DNA from: Laburnicola sp. R22_1
Lineage: Eukaryota > Ascomycota > Dothideomycetes > Pleosporales > Didymosphaeriaceae
Length of the DNA: 64,000 bases
Assembly: GCA_014281115.1 (NCBI GenBank)
Contig: JACONQ010000006.1
Coordinates: forward strand, 1,178,001-1,242,000
Direction of reading: 5' to 3'
The position numbers and the translations under genes were made by a program. Below the pieces are notes generated by a model, which was not told where the DNA came from, made no database searches, and saw only the letters and a list, made by a program, of their open reading frames with translations. Of this stretch, positions 22,850 through 35,456 are shown one piece after another. Position 1 is the stretch's first letter. Every line of letters begins with the position of its first letter.

Positions 22850-24802
22850 TTAAGAAGAGAAATATTGTAGACATTTTAGTATATAGTATACCAGTATAAG
22901 GAAAGCTATAAGTGTGCTAAAAATATATTAAAAAAGGTAAAATAGTAAAATAAGTTAGAGACTATTTATTAGCATATATAAATTAGCCCCTTATACTAAA
23001 TATAGTTAATTATAAGATATACTATACACTAAAGTTAATAATAATATAATATTATTAGGAAAGATTTTAAGCGTGCGTGCGTACCTATGGCACCTAGGCG
23101 GCTCTATATATGCCTACGCACTAGAAGTGCTCTAAGCGTTCTTACTAGATAGTAATTACTAGTTAATATAATAGTACTAATTACTAGCGTATTATATAGA
23201 ACTTCTACCTAATCCTAAATTCTAGATTTTGTAGATTTAAAAATAGAAAAATATAGATTTATAATTATTTAAAAGAATTAGATTAGGCGAAAATTAGTGG
23301 CTTGGCAAAGAACACTATTTTAAAAAGTTTAAACTTTAATAACTTTTTAACTACTTTATTATTATTATAACTTTGTTAAAAAATTATGTAATAATTTATT
23401 AGTACTATATTTTTATATAATAATATTAGGTAATATATATAATAACTAGTAAAATAAAGAGTTTTGTACTAATTAGTAACTAATTACGTAATGAAAATAG
23501 TATTTTTAAATTAAATAATTAAAGACTAGTATTTTCTCTATAAATCTATTAAAAATTAAAACTATAGCTTTACTAGTAAAAAGGTTATAAAGCTTTAAAG
23601 AAATTACTTATTTAGACTATTTATGCATATCTGCGCAAGTCTGCGAATATTTGTGTATTTTTAAGCATTTTTGTGCTAGTAAATTGCTTATGTAAAAATG
23701 CGTATAAATGCGCAAGTCTGCGTACGTCTACACATAATTCGCATAGTTAAGTAGAAAAACTTTTCTAATAATATAGCTACTACTTATGTAGAATAAAATA
23801 CGTAACTAGATATAAATTACCTATTTATACTACCTTTTTATTCTTGTAAATATTTAATTACTAGTTAAGACCTTAAGATTAGTTACTATATCTATCCCTT
23901 GCCCTAAAGATACTATTGCTACTAGATATATAGTATTACGCTCCTACCTAAAAAATATAAATAACGCAGCTAGATATAATAGCTAGACGCTACTTAATAT
24001 TAAAAACTATATAGTCTATACTAAGAACTTATATAGTAAGTAAATAGATACTATAAAGTTAAATTACTATATTAAGAAGAATATATATCTTTTAAGTAAA
24101 AGCCTAAGATTAAAGATAGAATAAGCCTTATAATATAAATTACCTTATACTAGTTTAGATATAAGATGCTTATAACTATTAGTAAGAACTAGAATATAGT
24201 TATTTTTATAAAGTAAAAGTTTAGGCTAGCAACTATATACTACTTCGTAGCTTATAGGAGTAATTACTATCTAATATTAAATTTCTAATTAATAGCTAGT
24301 TACTTTAAAAATAGTAGTTATATAAAGTAGGTACTAAAGGTATAGATAATATATAAGTACGCAATTATATTATAAAAGATCTAAAAAAAAAGCTAGAGTA
24401 GTGTTAGGGTGTTATTTAGTATTAGAAGTAGGGAGCGTGCCCAATTTATTATATATTATAGCGGCACTAGAGCGTGCGTCTAGGAGTTCTAAGTAATTAA
24501 TTATCTAGTAAGGTAGTAGTAAAAGGTTAAAAGGTAGGTGTTAATTATTTAGTAATATAGTAGGTAGGCAAGTAAGTTAAGATATTATAATTATAGAGTT
24601 AGTTATCTTAGAAGCTAGGAGAGGTGTTAGAAAAACTTTAATACGCTTTAGTCCTAGGGCTTAGGGCTTGTCTATAATATTACGTAATATTATATTATAT
24701 GGACGCTAGTAATGCAATAGAAAAACATAGTAATTAAACGTAGTAGAGCTACTTAAAAACCAAATAAGTAGAGGCAGTTTATACTTCTACCCAGAAGGGC
24801 AA
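22850..24802 (+). mobile_element. Non-TIR mobile element with 12-bp target duplication, family 2 copy a
   Basis: The left end begins TTAAGAAGAGAAATATTG and the right end finishes near the AGGCAGTTTATACTTCTAC block. Flanks 22838-22849 and 24803-24814 form a 12-bp direct repeat with three transition differences. It shares both ends with 29675-30290 and 53218-54550 but differs in internal length. It contains the family 3 insert at 23057-23757. No readable protein was recognised in the rest. Confidence 0.55.
23057..23757 (-). mobile_element. Short inverted-end repeat, family 3 copy 2
   Basis: Inverted copy of 9450-10415, nested in the family 2 element. It has TAATAATATA-like flanking sequence on both sides and carries the same TGCGCAAGTCTGCG palindromic words near 23630-23740. 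Confidence 0.5.
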
Positions 24803-24937
24803 TACTAGATAATAATATATAAAGTTACTACTAACACCCTTATATATACTAGTATAATTAGCAATATACTATCTTACTACTACCCTACTTTTATCTAAAT
24901 TAAAAGCTTTATAAGTTACTTAAATATATTTAGAATA

Positions 24938-27107
24938 ATATATTCTATTAGTAGTCCGGATAGATTAGTCCGCTGGATAGTTTTTGCTAAGACTATAGCA
25001 CTTTACTATAAATTATAATGTCTTAATAATATAACGCGTTAATATCAAATTAAGAAGGTAGAATTAAGCTTGCCCTTTACGCCTATTAGAATAAGCAAAT
25101 TTTAAGCCTATAATGCGCTGCTACAGTATATAATATCCTAAAGTCTACACTAAGCAATTAAATTAACAGAATTACCGCCTAAGCAGATACACAATTAGGT
25201 ATAGTAAAGCTTACTATAACTAAAGAGTAGACGCTTATATAGTATATCCTTAATCTAGATTTGCGAGGATTTGTACCCTAGCTAGGTAAGGTAGAAGATA
25301 TAGCTAATAAACTACTAGCTACGCGGCATAGAGACTCTATAGGATAATACTAGGCTTAGCGCTTTATAAAGCGCGTACCTAAGCTTAAAATAGCTTTTAA
25401 TTAAGCGAAGGACTAATAAAGGATATAATAGGAAGACTTAGAGGTTATAAACGCGTGGTTTTAGCTAGTAGAGGGCATAAAAGCTAAGTATAGAGTATTG
25501 GATAAATATATCTATAACTTTAATAAGATAGGCTTTTAGATAGAAGTTATTAGCTTAATAAAGGTTATAACTAGTTTAGAAAGACATTCTTAACCTACGC
25601 TTATTTAGCTAGGCAACTATAAGTGGGTTATAGTAATTTAGAGTATTTACGCTACTAAATATACTACCCTACCCTTTATTATCTATAAAGGGCGAGTTTA
25701 TATCTTAGCGTGGTATAAGAAGACTAGTATCCCCTATAATTAGAAGCTCTTAGTCTCTAAAACTGGCTAGACTAATAACAAGCTTAAAGTTGCGTAGTTA
25801 AAGCACTTTAATGCGTATATAAGGCCGCGCATAGTAGGGTTATAGAGGTTACTTATTCTAGATAGCTATAAGAGCTACTACTCCTAGAATTTTAAGGATT
25901 ATTGCCTAGAATAGAAGATTCTAACACTCTATATGCTAGCGCACTTATCTTATATTCTTTAGCCGCTTAATATAGCCTGTTTCGCGCTACTAAAGCTAAA
26001 ATACTCCTAGTGTGTATAGGACTTAGCGCGCTAACGCGTTTTTTATATTAATAAAGAGGGCTTTTCTACTAGCCTTTTATAACGCGTTTTTTAATATGTT
26101 TATACTAGGAAATTATAAGAAAGCCTTTAAGGCCTTCAGACTTATTTTTTTAGATGTGTTAGTAGTAGTAAATTGTCTTAATGTGCGTATTTACACTCCA
26201 CCTTAGGGTACCCTACTAGATACACTATAGCAAGCTAGGACTCTAAGTAATACCCTTAAGTTTAGATTCTAGTTAAAGCTTGTACGCAACTCTTTTATTT
26301 AGTCTCTACTTAATACTAAATTAAGCTACTTATAGCTTATAAAAGGTGCTAAACTTAAGGAGCAAATTAAGGTTCTAATAAAGCGAAAAACGCGTAAATG
26401 AAAGCGTATTTAGAAAGGTGGGACGCTAGGCTTTACTTAGGAAGTAGATTTAGGAGTAGAAAGCCCTTCTATTAGGGTGAAGTTATTAAAAAGGACGCGA
26501 GGTAGTGGTAAGAGAAAGGCAGGTCCCTTAATATAACGCTGCTGTAGGAGGTGCGAAGAGCCTAGGCATAATATAAGGACCTGTTAGATAGATAAAGAGA
26601 TAGAGGAGGAGTTAGATATTACCCTTAGTGGCTTATTTTTAGATAGTGTTAATAGTAAATTAGAGTAATTTTATTATAGGTTACTATAAGGCTAAAAATA
26701 ATAGGTTAACTTTATCTTGTAATAGTACGCACTTAGTAACTAAAAATTAGATAAAGTACTACTTAAGATATAGTATACTTTACTATAAATTATAATAAGT
26801 ATACTATATATTACCTATATATAGTATAGTAGATAATATATTGTATATTATAGAGAGTCTTGTTGTAAGTTTATACTGCTAAGAAAGATTCCTTAGCTTT
26901 ATATAGCTGTAGCAGCTACGCAAATAGGCTGCACAACGTAAAAAGTAGATTAAATAGTAACTTAGTATATTATAAGTTATAGTAGGTTATTATGAGTTAC
27001 TATAAAGTAATGTTAGTAGTGTTCTATAATAAGTTATAAGAGACCTCGAAGTTGCTAAGAAAAACTATCCGGCGGACTAATCTGTCTGGGCTACTAATAG
27101 AATATGT
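24938..27107 (+). mobile_element. Fot/pogo-type DNA transposon, copy C (RIP-degraded)
   Basis: Ends and TA target sites as in copies A and B, 2170 bp, plus orientation. It is closest to copy A in sequence but lacks a short stretch in the 3' third of the transposase. The transposase relic ends in TAA at 26666-26668. Confidence 0.82.
25070..26668 (+). pseudogene. Fot/pogo transposase relic, copy C
   Basis: This broken frame can be followed side by side with copy A (1870-3524). The C-terminal basic region and Cys/His knuckle near 26540-26585 are recognisable but partly mutated. It is not functional. Confidence 0.65.
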
Positions 27108-29662
27108 TATATTTTAAACATATTTAGAATATATCCTAAATATAGCCTCAATATATTCTAAATATATTCTAAATATATTACTAAAATATTAAGCTACTAT
27201 ACTACTACTACGTAAATTTAGACAGCCTATCTTTTAATATTAGGCTATTTCTAATAAACGTAAATAGCGCTATTATTATTAGGTTTATAGAGAACTACTA
27301 CTATATACTTAGTTAAAGTCTATAAGGCCTTTATAATATAAGTTTAAATATATTTAAAATATATCTAGAATTTATTACTAATATATTTAGCGTCTGTATA
27401 GGTCTTAAAAGATACTTTCTACCTCTATTTAATAAGCATATTACGTCTAGGTCTTATAGGCTAGTAATACTAGCAACTCTAGCGCCTAATACCTTCTTAC
27501 CTAGTAGAGTATATTTAAATAAGTTCTAACTATTTTCTAAACTTATTTAATAGAATATATACTAATTATTATAGATTTCTAGAAATAAGTAATAATACGT
27601 TATAACTAATATTTAGCTAGAGAGTTTACTAATAAGGTATATTTAAGCTATTTCTAAATATATTCATATATAAACTATTTCTAAATATTTTTATATATAA
27701 ATAGTTTCTAAATATATTTACTAACTTTGTCTAGGATAATAAAGATAAGGATAAGAATAATAATAATAATAGTAAAAAGAATAGTAATCTTAGTAGTATA
27801 AGTTTAAATATGGTTTTTTATGACTAAGAGGTTTCTAATAAAAATATTACAATAATAGCAATTATCTCTCCTACTGTTGTATACACAGAAAAGCGTTTCA
27901 AGGTGTTAATAAAAAGGAGTTAGGAGTTTAAATATATTTATAATATATTTGTAACTAGTTTAAGTACTAACCTATTTTAATAAGGACTGCCTAATAAGCC
28001 TAAGCTTAGCAGCGAGAATAAGAATAATAAGGGAGAGATGAAGTAGAGTAGGAGTGCTAGGGCTACAGCTTCTATAAGTTTAAACATATTAAGAATCCTT
28101 TTAGAAGTTATTTAAGTTAATAGCATAATTAGAATAGCAATAGTAATAATAGCAAGGATAGGAATAAGGAAGATAATAATAAGCATCATAAAGGCTTTAC
28201 CCTAGTTAGACTAGGACGCCTCTTTATAAGTTTAAACACGCTCTAAATACTTTTAGAATATATTCTAGGAGTATTATACTAATAATATAATAAAATAGTA
28301 ATATATAGGACTTAGAGAGTAACTTATATAAGAAAAACGCTTTTAGATATATAGTTAAATATGTTTCTAATATGTTTACTAGCTAATATTATAATAGAAT
28401 AATTAGTCTACCCTTTACGCAAACCGCCGCTTCTAAGTTGCGTTATTATTACTAGAGCTAGATAGTAAATAGTTTAGTAGGTTAAATATATTATAATTAT
28501 ATTTATAGTTCATATACTAATAGTGTTATAGCCGCCTATAGGTAGTTAATTAGATAGTTTAGTTTTAAATAGGTTTTTACTTAAGAGAAACCTAGAAACT
28601 AATGCTATAACTTTATAGAAAATATTCCTAATATATTTTAAACCTATTCAACTAACTAGAATATAAAATACTAGTATCCTTTATACTAACCCTATAGTGT
28701 GTAAACTATTAAGTTTCTTTTTATATAAAGAGAGCATATGAATAGATATATAAAGGCTATAAGTAGGTCCTATATAATTTTAGATTAGGCTAACCATATT
28801 AATAATATATTTTAAATATATTGTACATATATTTACGCAGCTTATCTAGCTCTTTACCTACCTTTTTCTCTTATTAGTTAACTTATAAATAGGTATATCT
28901 AATAGCGTAACTAAATCTACTATTTATTTATTTCCTTATTGCTAACCTTTTTATTACCCTCTTCTATATTACCTAGCTTAGGGCTACCTTCTTTCCTATT
29001 ATATATTGTCTTATTACTTGTCTTCTTAACTTTCTTACTTATATTTTTATTACCTATACTATTTAACTCTTAAACCTTATCTAGAATCTTTTTTTCGATA
29101 TTATTCTCTTTAAACTTATGTTAAATGTGTTTAGAATAGGTTTCTATAACTATTTAATACTAGGTAATTATAATTTAAGCATAGAAAATACTAGATTGTC
29201 TAGGCTTCTAGCGCGTAATAGAATAGTCTTAGTAGTTTCTTTTTATATAGGTGTGCAAGAGACTGTAGTCCTTATACTAATATTAAGTATCTTTAAAATA
29301 TATTTTAAAAATATTATAAATATATTTAAGAAGACTTACCCTATAAAGCTTTATATCTCCTTTAGAGATAAGTGCATAATAGTATATCTTACTAGAGTAG
29401 ATGGAATATCCTTTCCCTTTTTTTAGAGAATTCTAGTGCGCCTCTAAGAAGGTATCTAAGATTAGTATACTACTAATAGAAAGGCTGCGTAAATATATTA
29501 GGAATATATTTAGAATACATTTAAGCAAAGTATATATTTTATTAGAGAGCTATTTTAAATAAAGAACAAATAAGTTACAAGAATATAAAAAGGGCAAGAA
29601 TAGATTTATATAGTTTTTTTTTTGCGACTAAGGGGTTTCCTCTTTATAGGCTAGTATAGAAA
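27108..29662. repeat. AT-rich relic DNA with dispersed ATATTTAGAATATAT-type words
   Basis: There is no supported gene. A word close to TTTAAATATATTCTAAATAT and its complement recurs every few hundred bases, separating blocks of slightly higher GC. The open frame at 29118-29426 has no recognisable domain and is Ile/Tyr-rich as expected by chance in such DNA. I read this as heavily mutated repeats whose origin cannot be recovered by eye. Confidence 0.45.
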
Positions 29663-29674
29663 ATTTCTTTCTTA

Positions 29675-30290
29675 TTAGGAAGAGAAATATCGCACACCTT
29701 TTAGTATATAGTACAACGCTATAAGAAAAAGCTATGGGTATACTAAAAACATATTAAAAAAAGGTAAAGTAGTAAAATAGGTTAAGCTAAGAACTATTTA
29801 TTAGCACGTACAAATTAGTCCCTTATATTAATAAGGTAGTTAATTATAGTGTACTATAGTCTATAGATACTAAAGTTAAAGTTAAAGATAAGAATATAAC
29901 GCAGCCTACGCATAAAGTATAAAAATTCGCAACCAGATATATTAAGTATTTATCTACTCTCATACACAGAGTATATTATCGCGCAAGATCTCAAGGTCAC
30001 AATCTAAAGTCTAATAACGCGGCGAAAGGTTGTAAGGTAGTGTTAATTGTCTAGTAACGCAGCGGGTGGGCGAGCAAGTTAGGGTGTTGTTATTGTGGAG
30101 TTAGTTGTCTTAGAAGCTAGGAGGAGACGTTAGAAAAACTTTAACACACTCTAGTCCTAGGGCTTAGCGCTTATATATAATGTTGTATTATATAGGCGCT
30201 AGCAATATAATAAAAAAACTAGTAATTAAATATAGTAGGGCCACTTAAAAACTAATAAGTGGAGGCAGTTTATACTCCTGCCTAGGAGAG
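29675..30290 (+). mobile_element. Non-TIR mobile element with 12-bp target duplication, family 2 copy b (short)
   Basis: 616 bp, flanked by a perfect 12-bp direct repeat, ATTTCTTTCTTA, at 29663-29674 and 30291-30302. The ends match the other two copies while the middle is mostly deleted, so it looks like a short non-autonomous form. Confidence 0.65.
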
Positions 30291-30302
30291 ATTTCTTTCT
30301 TA

Positions 30303-31133
30303 TATATTCTACTAAATCTAAATAAATATATTTATATTATATTTTAAAAATATTTATATAAGTAAACAGTTAAATTTTTCTACAAAGTTTTTATACTTAA
30401 ACTATATAACTAGCTTAACCTATAGTGCACCTACTAGCCTCTTAAAGGCTTACTCTAAAACTTTATTAGAGCGCTATAGTATAGTTAGTTAAATATATTC
30501 TAAATATATTCTAAATATATTCTAAATATATTCTAAATATATTCTAAATATATTTAGAATATGTTTAAACTTACTAGTTGCGCAGCTAGCTTCTTATACT
30601 TTTTATAGTAGTAGCAGTACGCGTAGGCCCTACGTAATCTTTCCTAGCTAAAGTTTAGTTACTACTATTAAAAATTAGCTAATATATATAAATATAGTCT
30701 AAATTTATTTAAACTTACTACTTTAGTAAGGGCGGTAGTAGTAAAGTAGAGTAGAAGAATATCCCCTTTCTTTTATTACTATAAGTTAGTATAAATATAT
30801 TTAGAAGTAGTATAGAACTTATTTAAACTTACTAAGGATATAGATTGTTAGTAAAGAGGGTCTTTCTAAATATCTAATATTTAGTAGTTAGGATCTGCGC
30901 TACTATTCTTAGGCTTTTAAGTAAGTATTAATTAAATATATTCTAAATGTATTATAATCACATCTATAATATATTTAAATTAATAGTATTTACGTCTTCT
31001 AGCCTAGAGTTATCTAAATCTAAGTCTAAGAAGTCTATATAGGTACTTATTAACTTAGACAAAGTTAATAGGGCAAAGAAGCTTACCTTATTATTATCCT
31101 ATATATATTAGTTTAAATATATTTAGAATATAT
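30303..31133. repeat. AT-rich relic with an 11-bp tandem repeat
   Basis: No gene. At about 30489-30555 the unit AAATATATTCT is repeated about six times in tandem and then turns into its inverse complement. The rest is decayed repeat DNA. Confidence 0.5.
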
Positions 31134-31360
31134 ATGTTGTTAAATTAACTACCTAGAGGTAGAACGACAAAGGCTTTTATATTAAATAACATAACAAAAA
31201 AAGCAGAGCCTCCTACTCAGTAATTAAAAAAGAGAGTAGAATAGGTAATAATAAAAAAGGCGCGTTTAAACTACTAAGCAAGCTTAGTAGTCTTAGCGCA
31301 TAGCTTCTATATATATGCAAAGTTTTTATAAAGAGGCTACTTAGAATTTTAGGGAAGGGA

Positions 31361-31490
31361 TGTGGCGTTAAATTAACTACCTAGAGGTAGCACGAGAAAG
31401 GCTTTCATCTCAAATAACATGACAAAAAAAGCAGAGCCCCCTGCTTAGTAATCAAAAAAAAAAGCGTGAAAAGGTGGTCACAAAAATGCG
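31361..31490 (-). mobile_element. CA-tailed short retroposon, family 1 copy 2
   Basis: 130 bp, flanked by a perfect 12-bp direct repeat, TTAGGGAAGGGA, at 31349-31360 and 31491-31502. It is inserted into a longer member of its own family. Confidence 0.75.
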
Positions 31491-31629
31491 TTAGGGAAGG
31501 GATAAAACTTTAGCGTAGTAATATTATAGTTATCTATTTTTTTACTATTCTAATTATTACAAATAATATAAGTTAATATATTAATAGGTATACACTACTA
31601 TTCTTATAAGTAGTAGAATAAGAGTAATA

Positions 31630-33752
31630 CAGTAGGATGACACAAAAAAAGCGCCTAGTAAAAAGATATCTTTTTAAAAGTTATATAACTAAGTGGGTTT
31701 TAATACTATGTAAATAAAAAGTATACGGTTTTAAAGAGGAAATATAGGAAATTAAGATTAGGTACAAGTTACGTGCTTACTAAGCAGCGTCCTTAAGGTA
31801 TCTATCTCTAAACTTAGTGTTTCTAAAAAGTCAATTTTTAAGGCGTTATGACTTTTTTATTTAGTATGCTACTAGGCTAATGCTTTTACTAGCTATTCTA
31901 GGCCTAGTGTAGATTACGTAAGCAAAATGTCGGAGTACTTATATAACTTAATTAAGAAACTATTTAAGGTTAAAAAATGACGTGATTCTAAAAGTTAACT
32001 AAATCACGTGATTTATTACTAAGACTATAGTATAATATAATATCTTTTGTCTAGTAAATTGTCTCTTTTGTATTTCCTCGAATGAAGCCAAAATTGTCAA
32101 AACTCGAAAGTCAAGTTTCTTTATTTAAAAACGCAAATACTTCTAATTCTACTATTGCTACTACTCTTAATAAGCCTCTACAATCTATTAAGACTGCTAT
32201 TAGACGTATTAATAAGAAAAATAAGAGAGATAACTTATTAAAAGGGGTAAAACAAGGGAGAGTAACTAAGGTTACTTCTAGGGAGAAAATAGTTATTAAT
32301 AGGGATTTAACTAAAAGCCCTAAGAAGACAAATAAGAGGCTATTAGAAGAGAATAGTTTTGGCTTTACTAAGAGGACGTTACAGGGAGTTTTAAAAGGAG
32401 AAGACTATTCTTTTAACGACTCTAAGAAAAAGGCCTATTTAACTAAAGAAAGAGCTAAAAGAAGAGAATTCTGGGCTAAAGAGATAGTTAAGGAGCTAGA
32501 AAATATTAACTTTGCTAAAGTTATATTTTCTGACGAGTTTACTATCCAAAGGGGGCATGGTAATAGGCAAGAATATATAAGAAAAAGGAGAAAATCGAAA
32601 ATTAGGCCTGAACAGCGCAAAAACCGAACAACTAGTAAGTTATTAATTTTTTTTAAATTCTAGAATTATAGAGCCTTTTTTCCCCTATAATTGAGCTATT
32701 TTACTTTTTTTATATCTTTTTTTTTGAACTAGTAACAATTCACTGAAAGCGCGAGATATTTCTATCTTAGTCTGGGACTGTATTTGGATAGGAGGACGTT
32801 CTAAACTAGTGTTTTTAAGGGACCCTATTAAAACTAGGACCTTTAATAACACTAGATATATACAGGAGTGTTTAAATCCTGTCTTAAAACCTCTTTTAAA
32901 AAGAGGTAAGTAAAGTATCCCTTTTTCTTCTTTTTTCTTTTTTCTTTTAATATATATAATATATATATATATATATATTATATTTTTACAATCTTATTCT
33001 TTATACTAATTATAACTAGGCTGGAAATTTCAACAGGATAATTCGAAGATCCACGGAACTCCACAGGTGAAAAGGTGGTTTTCTAGGAATAAAGTCTTTG
33101 TTTTTGGGCATCCACCCTATTCACCAGACTTAAATCCTATAGAAAACGTTTGGAGTCTATTAAAGGATAGGCTAGGAAAAAGAAATCGGGCTTCTTTAGG
33201 CTTTGGCACTAGTAAATCTAGTGTAGAAGCCTTTAAAAGAGCTATACAAGAGGAGTGGGATTTAATTCCACAGGAGGCTATAGATCATTGTATACTATCT
33301 TTGCCTAAGCGTTATAATGACGTTATAGAGGCCAAAGGATGGTATACTAAGTACTAGTTATATATTATTTACTAGTTCTATCTAATTGTTTAATTTTAGT
33401 TAATTTTTATCTTTTTCCTTTTAATTATTATTTCTATGAATAAACCTATAATAAAAATTAAGTTATATAGTCCTATAGACCAAACTGTAATATATATAAG
33501 TTATAGAATTTTATCTACGTAGAAGAAAAAGTTATATAGGGTCAAAATTTAAAAAAGGATTCTCTTAACTTTACTAAGATACCTCTAGTTAGCGCTGATT
33601 ACTAAGCTCTTACTAACCTTTTATACTGAATTTCCTAAATCTTGTCCTTAAAACGGTATACTTGTTATTTACATAGTATTAAAACTCACCTAGTTATATA
33701 ACTTTTAAAAAGGTATCTTTTTACTAGGCGCTTTTTTTGTGTCACCCTACTG
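31630..33752 (+). mobile_element. Tc1/mariner DNA transposon, apparently intact
   Basis: Inverted terminal repeats of about 115 bp begin CAGTAGGATGACAC at left and end in the complement of CAGTAGGGTGACAC at right. They are flanked by TA (31628-31629 and 33753-33754). The element interrupts the family 1 element exactly at a TA present in the uninterrupted copy (about 48953). It carries a complete transposase gene and shows little of the Gln/Trp-to-stop damage around it, so it is the youngest insertion in this desert. Confidence 0.85.
32082..33357 (+). CDS. Tc1-family DD34E transposase, three exons
   Basis: Exons 32082-32634, 32750-32905 and 33020-33357 join in frame across introns of 115 and 114 bp (donors GTAAGT and GTAAGT, acceptors GAAAG and ACTAG) and give 348 residues. 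The N-terminus holds two helix-turn-helix-like regions (TIATTLNKPLQSIKTAI; later KTNKRLLEENSFGFTKRTLQ). Catalytic residues are D151 (VIFSDEF), D243 (FQQDNSKIH) and E278 (PDLNPIENVW). The second and third are separated by 34 residues, the DD34E spacing of Tc1. A VWDCIWIGGRS block lies between, as usual in the family. No frame damage is seen. Introns are uncommon in this superfamily. The first acceptor is the least certain border, because the alternatives lead to early stops. It should act by cut-and-paste on the terminal repeats at 31630 and 33752. Confidence 0.82.
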
Positions 33753-34545
33753 TATATACTAGATACACGTTTATTACTTTATTACTATATTAAAGTTGTC
33801 CTTAACAAATGTCCTATTATTGCTACAGCTCCCTATCCTACTATCTATCTAGGAATTAATATTAATTTATCTAACATACTCGTCGCTGCTAAAGAGTATA
33901 CACTAAAGCTTTAAGCCGTTGCTATTAAGGTAACACTAATGTTAGAGTTCTATTCTATCTATAAGATAATTGTCTATAGGAGACTAGTATACCTAACTAT
34001 CTAGGAGGCGATTTTTATATACTAGCTAGGTTAGCAGCTTATCTAGTTCTTAAAAACTAAGAAGACTATATTCCTACTTTAGTAGATAAAATTGCTTCTT
34101 ATTAGTAATAGAATTTAATAAGAGAGGTAAAAGGAGGACAATAAGATGTTTATTAATAATTTCTAGTGTAATAAGAGTATTATATAGATCTATAAGATTC
34201 TTCTAGCTATTATAGCTGCGTTATCTTATTAGAGTAAGTACGCCGCGTAAGTAGCACGCAAGCAAGAATAGTTAATAATAATAATAGCAATAATTTAGGT
34301 GGGCTATATACAGCGTAAGTAAATCTTACGTAGGTAGGGAGCTTATAGGGTGTGAGTAAAGTATAAGTAAGTTTAAAGTTTAAACTATTATTGCACTATT
34401 AGATAGTGTTTAAGGTTAGTCTTTAATTAGAATTAGATACTGTATATAGTAGTATATAATAACCTTCTATCTTAATCTACTTTAACCTTAAACTAAAAAA
34501 ATGGTTAAAAAGAGTGTTCGGCAAGTCGACGTATTTAAAATATAT

Positions 34546-35244
34546 TTATAATATGTTTAATCTTATCTTACCTTTAAATTAGGCCCTAGTGGCGTTCGCC
34601 TATTAATACGTTAGCTTAAATATATTTAAAATAGCTTTAGGATGTGTTTAAACTAACCTTGCCCTTAAACTTAAACTTAGACTTAGGCTTAGGCTTAGAC
34701 TTATTCTCTTTACCCTTCTATCTATCTATTGCCTTTAGTTTATTTAAATTATTATAGAAGTATACCTCTCTAGCCTCTGCTATAGCAATAGTGTTATATT
34801 AGGCTATAATAGTCTTATACTATCCTAAACTAAATTAGTTTAAATGTATTAAGAATATAATTAGAATATATTTATATCTTTAATTGCGATAATATCTTAG
34901 CTATACAGATTACTAAAATAATCCTATATTTAAATTAGCCTGCCTATATTTAGAACTTATATAATAAAGTATATAGTCTCTACTACCTAGATACTATATA
35001 TATTTTCTAGGTGCGTTTTTAGGGCGCTACGCGTATTACATTTTGCCTTAAATATATTAGTAATATATTTATAAGATTAAGTATAGCTTATATTATATAG
35101 TATACTAGAGAGCGCTAGTAGCTATTTGTAGCGCACCTCTCTAAAGTTTATAATAGTCTTACTATTTATTACCTTAAAGAGTTCAATACTCTTACAAATA
35201 AACTTCTTCTTCTTATATATTTTATATAGCGGCTAAACTTATTA
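34546..35244. repeat. AT-rich relic between elements
   Basis: No gene. It contains more of the dispersed AAATATATTTAGAATA-type words. The stretch ends at the target duplication of the copia element. Confidence 0.4.
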
Positions 35245-35249
35245 GGAAT

Positions 35250-35456
35250 TGTTAAAGGAAAACGAGTTAGAATCTCGGATTCAGTACAGAAAAATAAGTT
35301 GGAATCTCGGATTTAGTAATCAAATTAGATACGATTACTATATAAAAAAGGAAGCTAAAGGGCTAGACTATATATACGATTATAGAAAAGGAGTAGGGCT
35401 AAAATAGTACTACTTCCATAATTATAGGCACATAATTGCACCTAGTTAGAGCCTTA
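35250..35456 (-). repeat. Copia LTR, left copy
   Basis: Matches the right copy at 43499-43649. It contains the blocks TTAGAATCT.GGATT, AAGGAAGCTAAAGGGCTA and TAATCGCACCTGGTTAGAG in mutated form. Confidence 0.65.

Larger units (their letters stand above)
31134..34533 (-). mobile_element. Long CA-tail family 1 element, interrupted by two nested insertions (copy 3)
   Basis: The left end has the family's shared terminus (TGTTGTTAAATTAACTACC in reverse). The right end finishes GGCAAGTCGAC, matching the right end of the 1152-bp copy at 48564-49715. Flanking 12-mers TTTAGAATATAT (31122-31133) and TTTAAAATATAT (34534-34545) differ by one G/A change. Inside are a short family 1 copy (31361-31490) and a Tc1/mariner element (31630-33752). 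Removing them leaves about 1.15 kb collinear with 48564-49715. No coding frame was recognised. Confidence 0.6.

Noticed and set aside
1750..27107. Whole 1.7-27 kb block as one giant mobile element carrying the gene island as cargo between Fot copies
   Set aside because: The Fot copies each have their own TA target sites and inverted ends and lie in different orientations. No shared outer boundary, captain-type recombinase gene or matching target duplication was found.
29118..29426. 102-codon plus-strand frame in the AT desert
   Set aside because: Ile/Tyr/Leu-rich as expected from random AT-rich sequence, with no motif and no supporting context.
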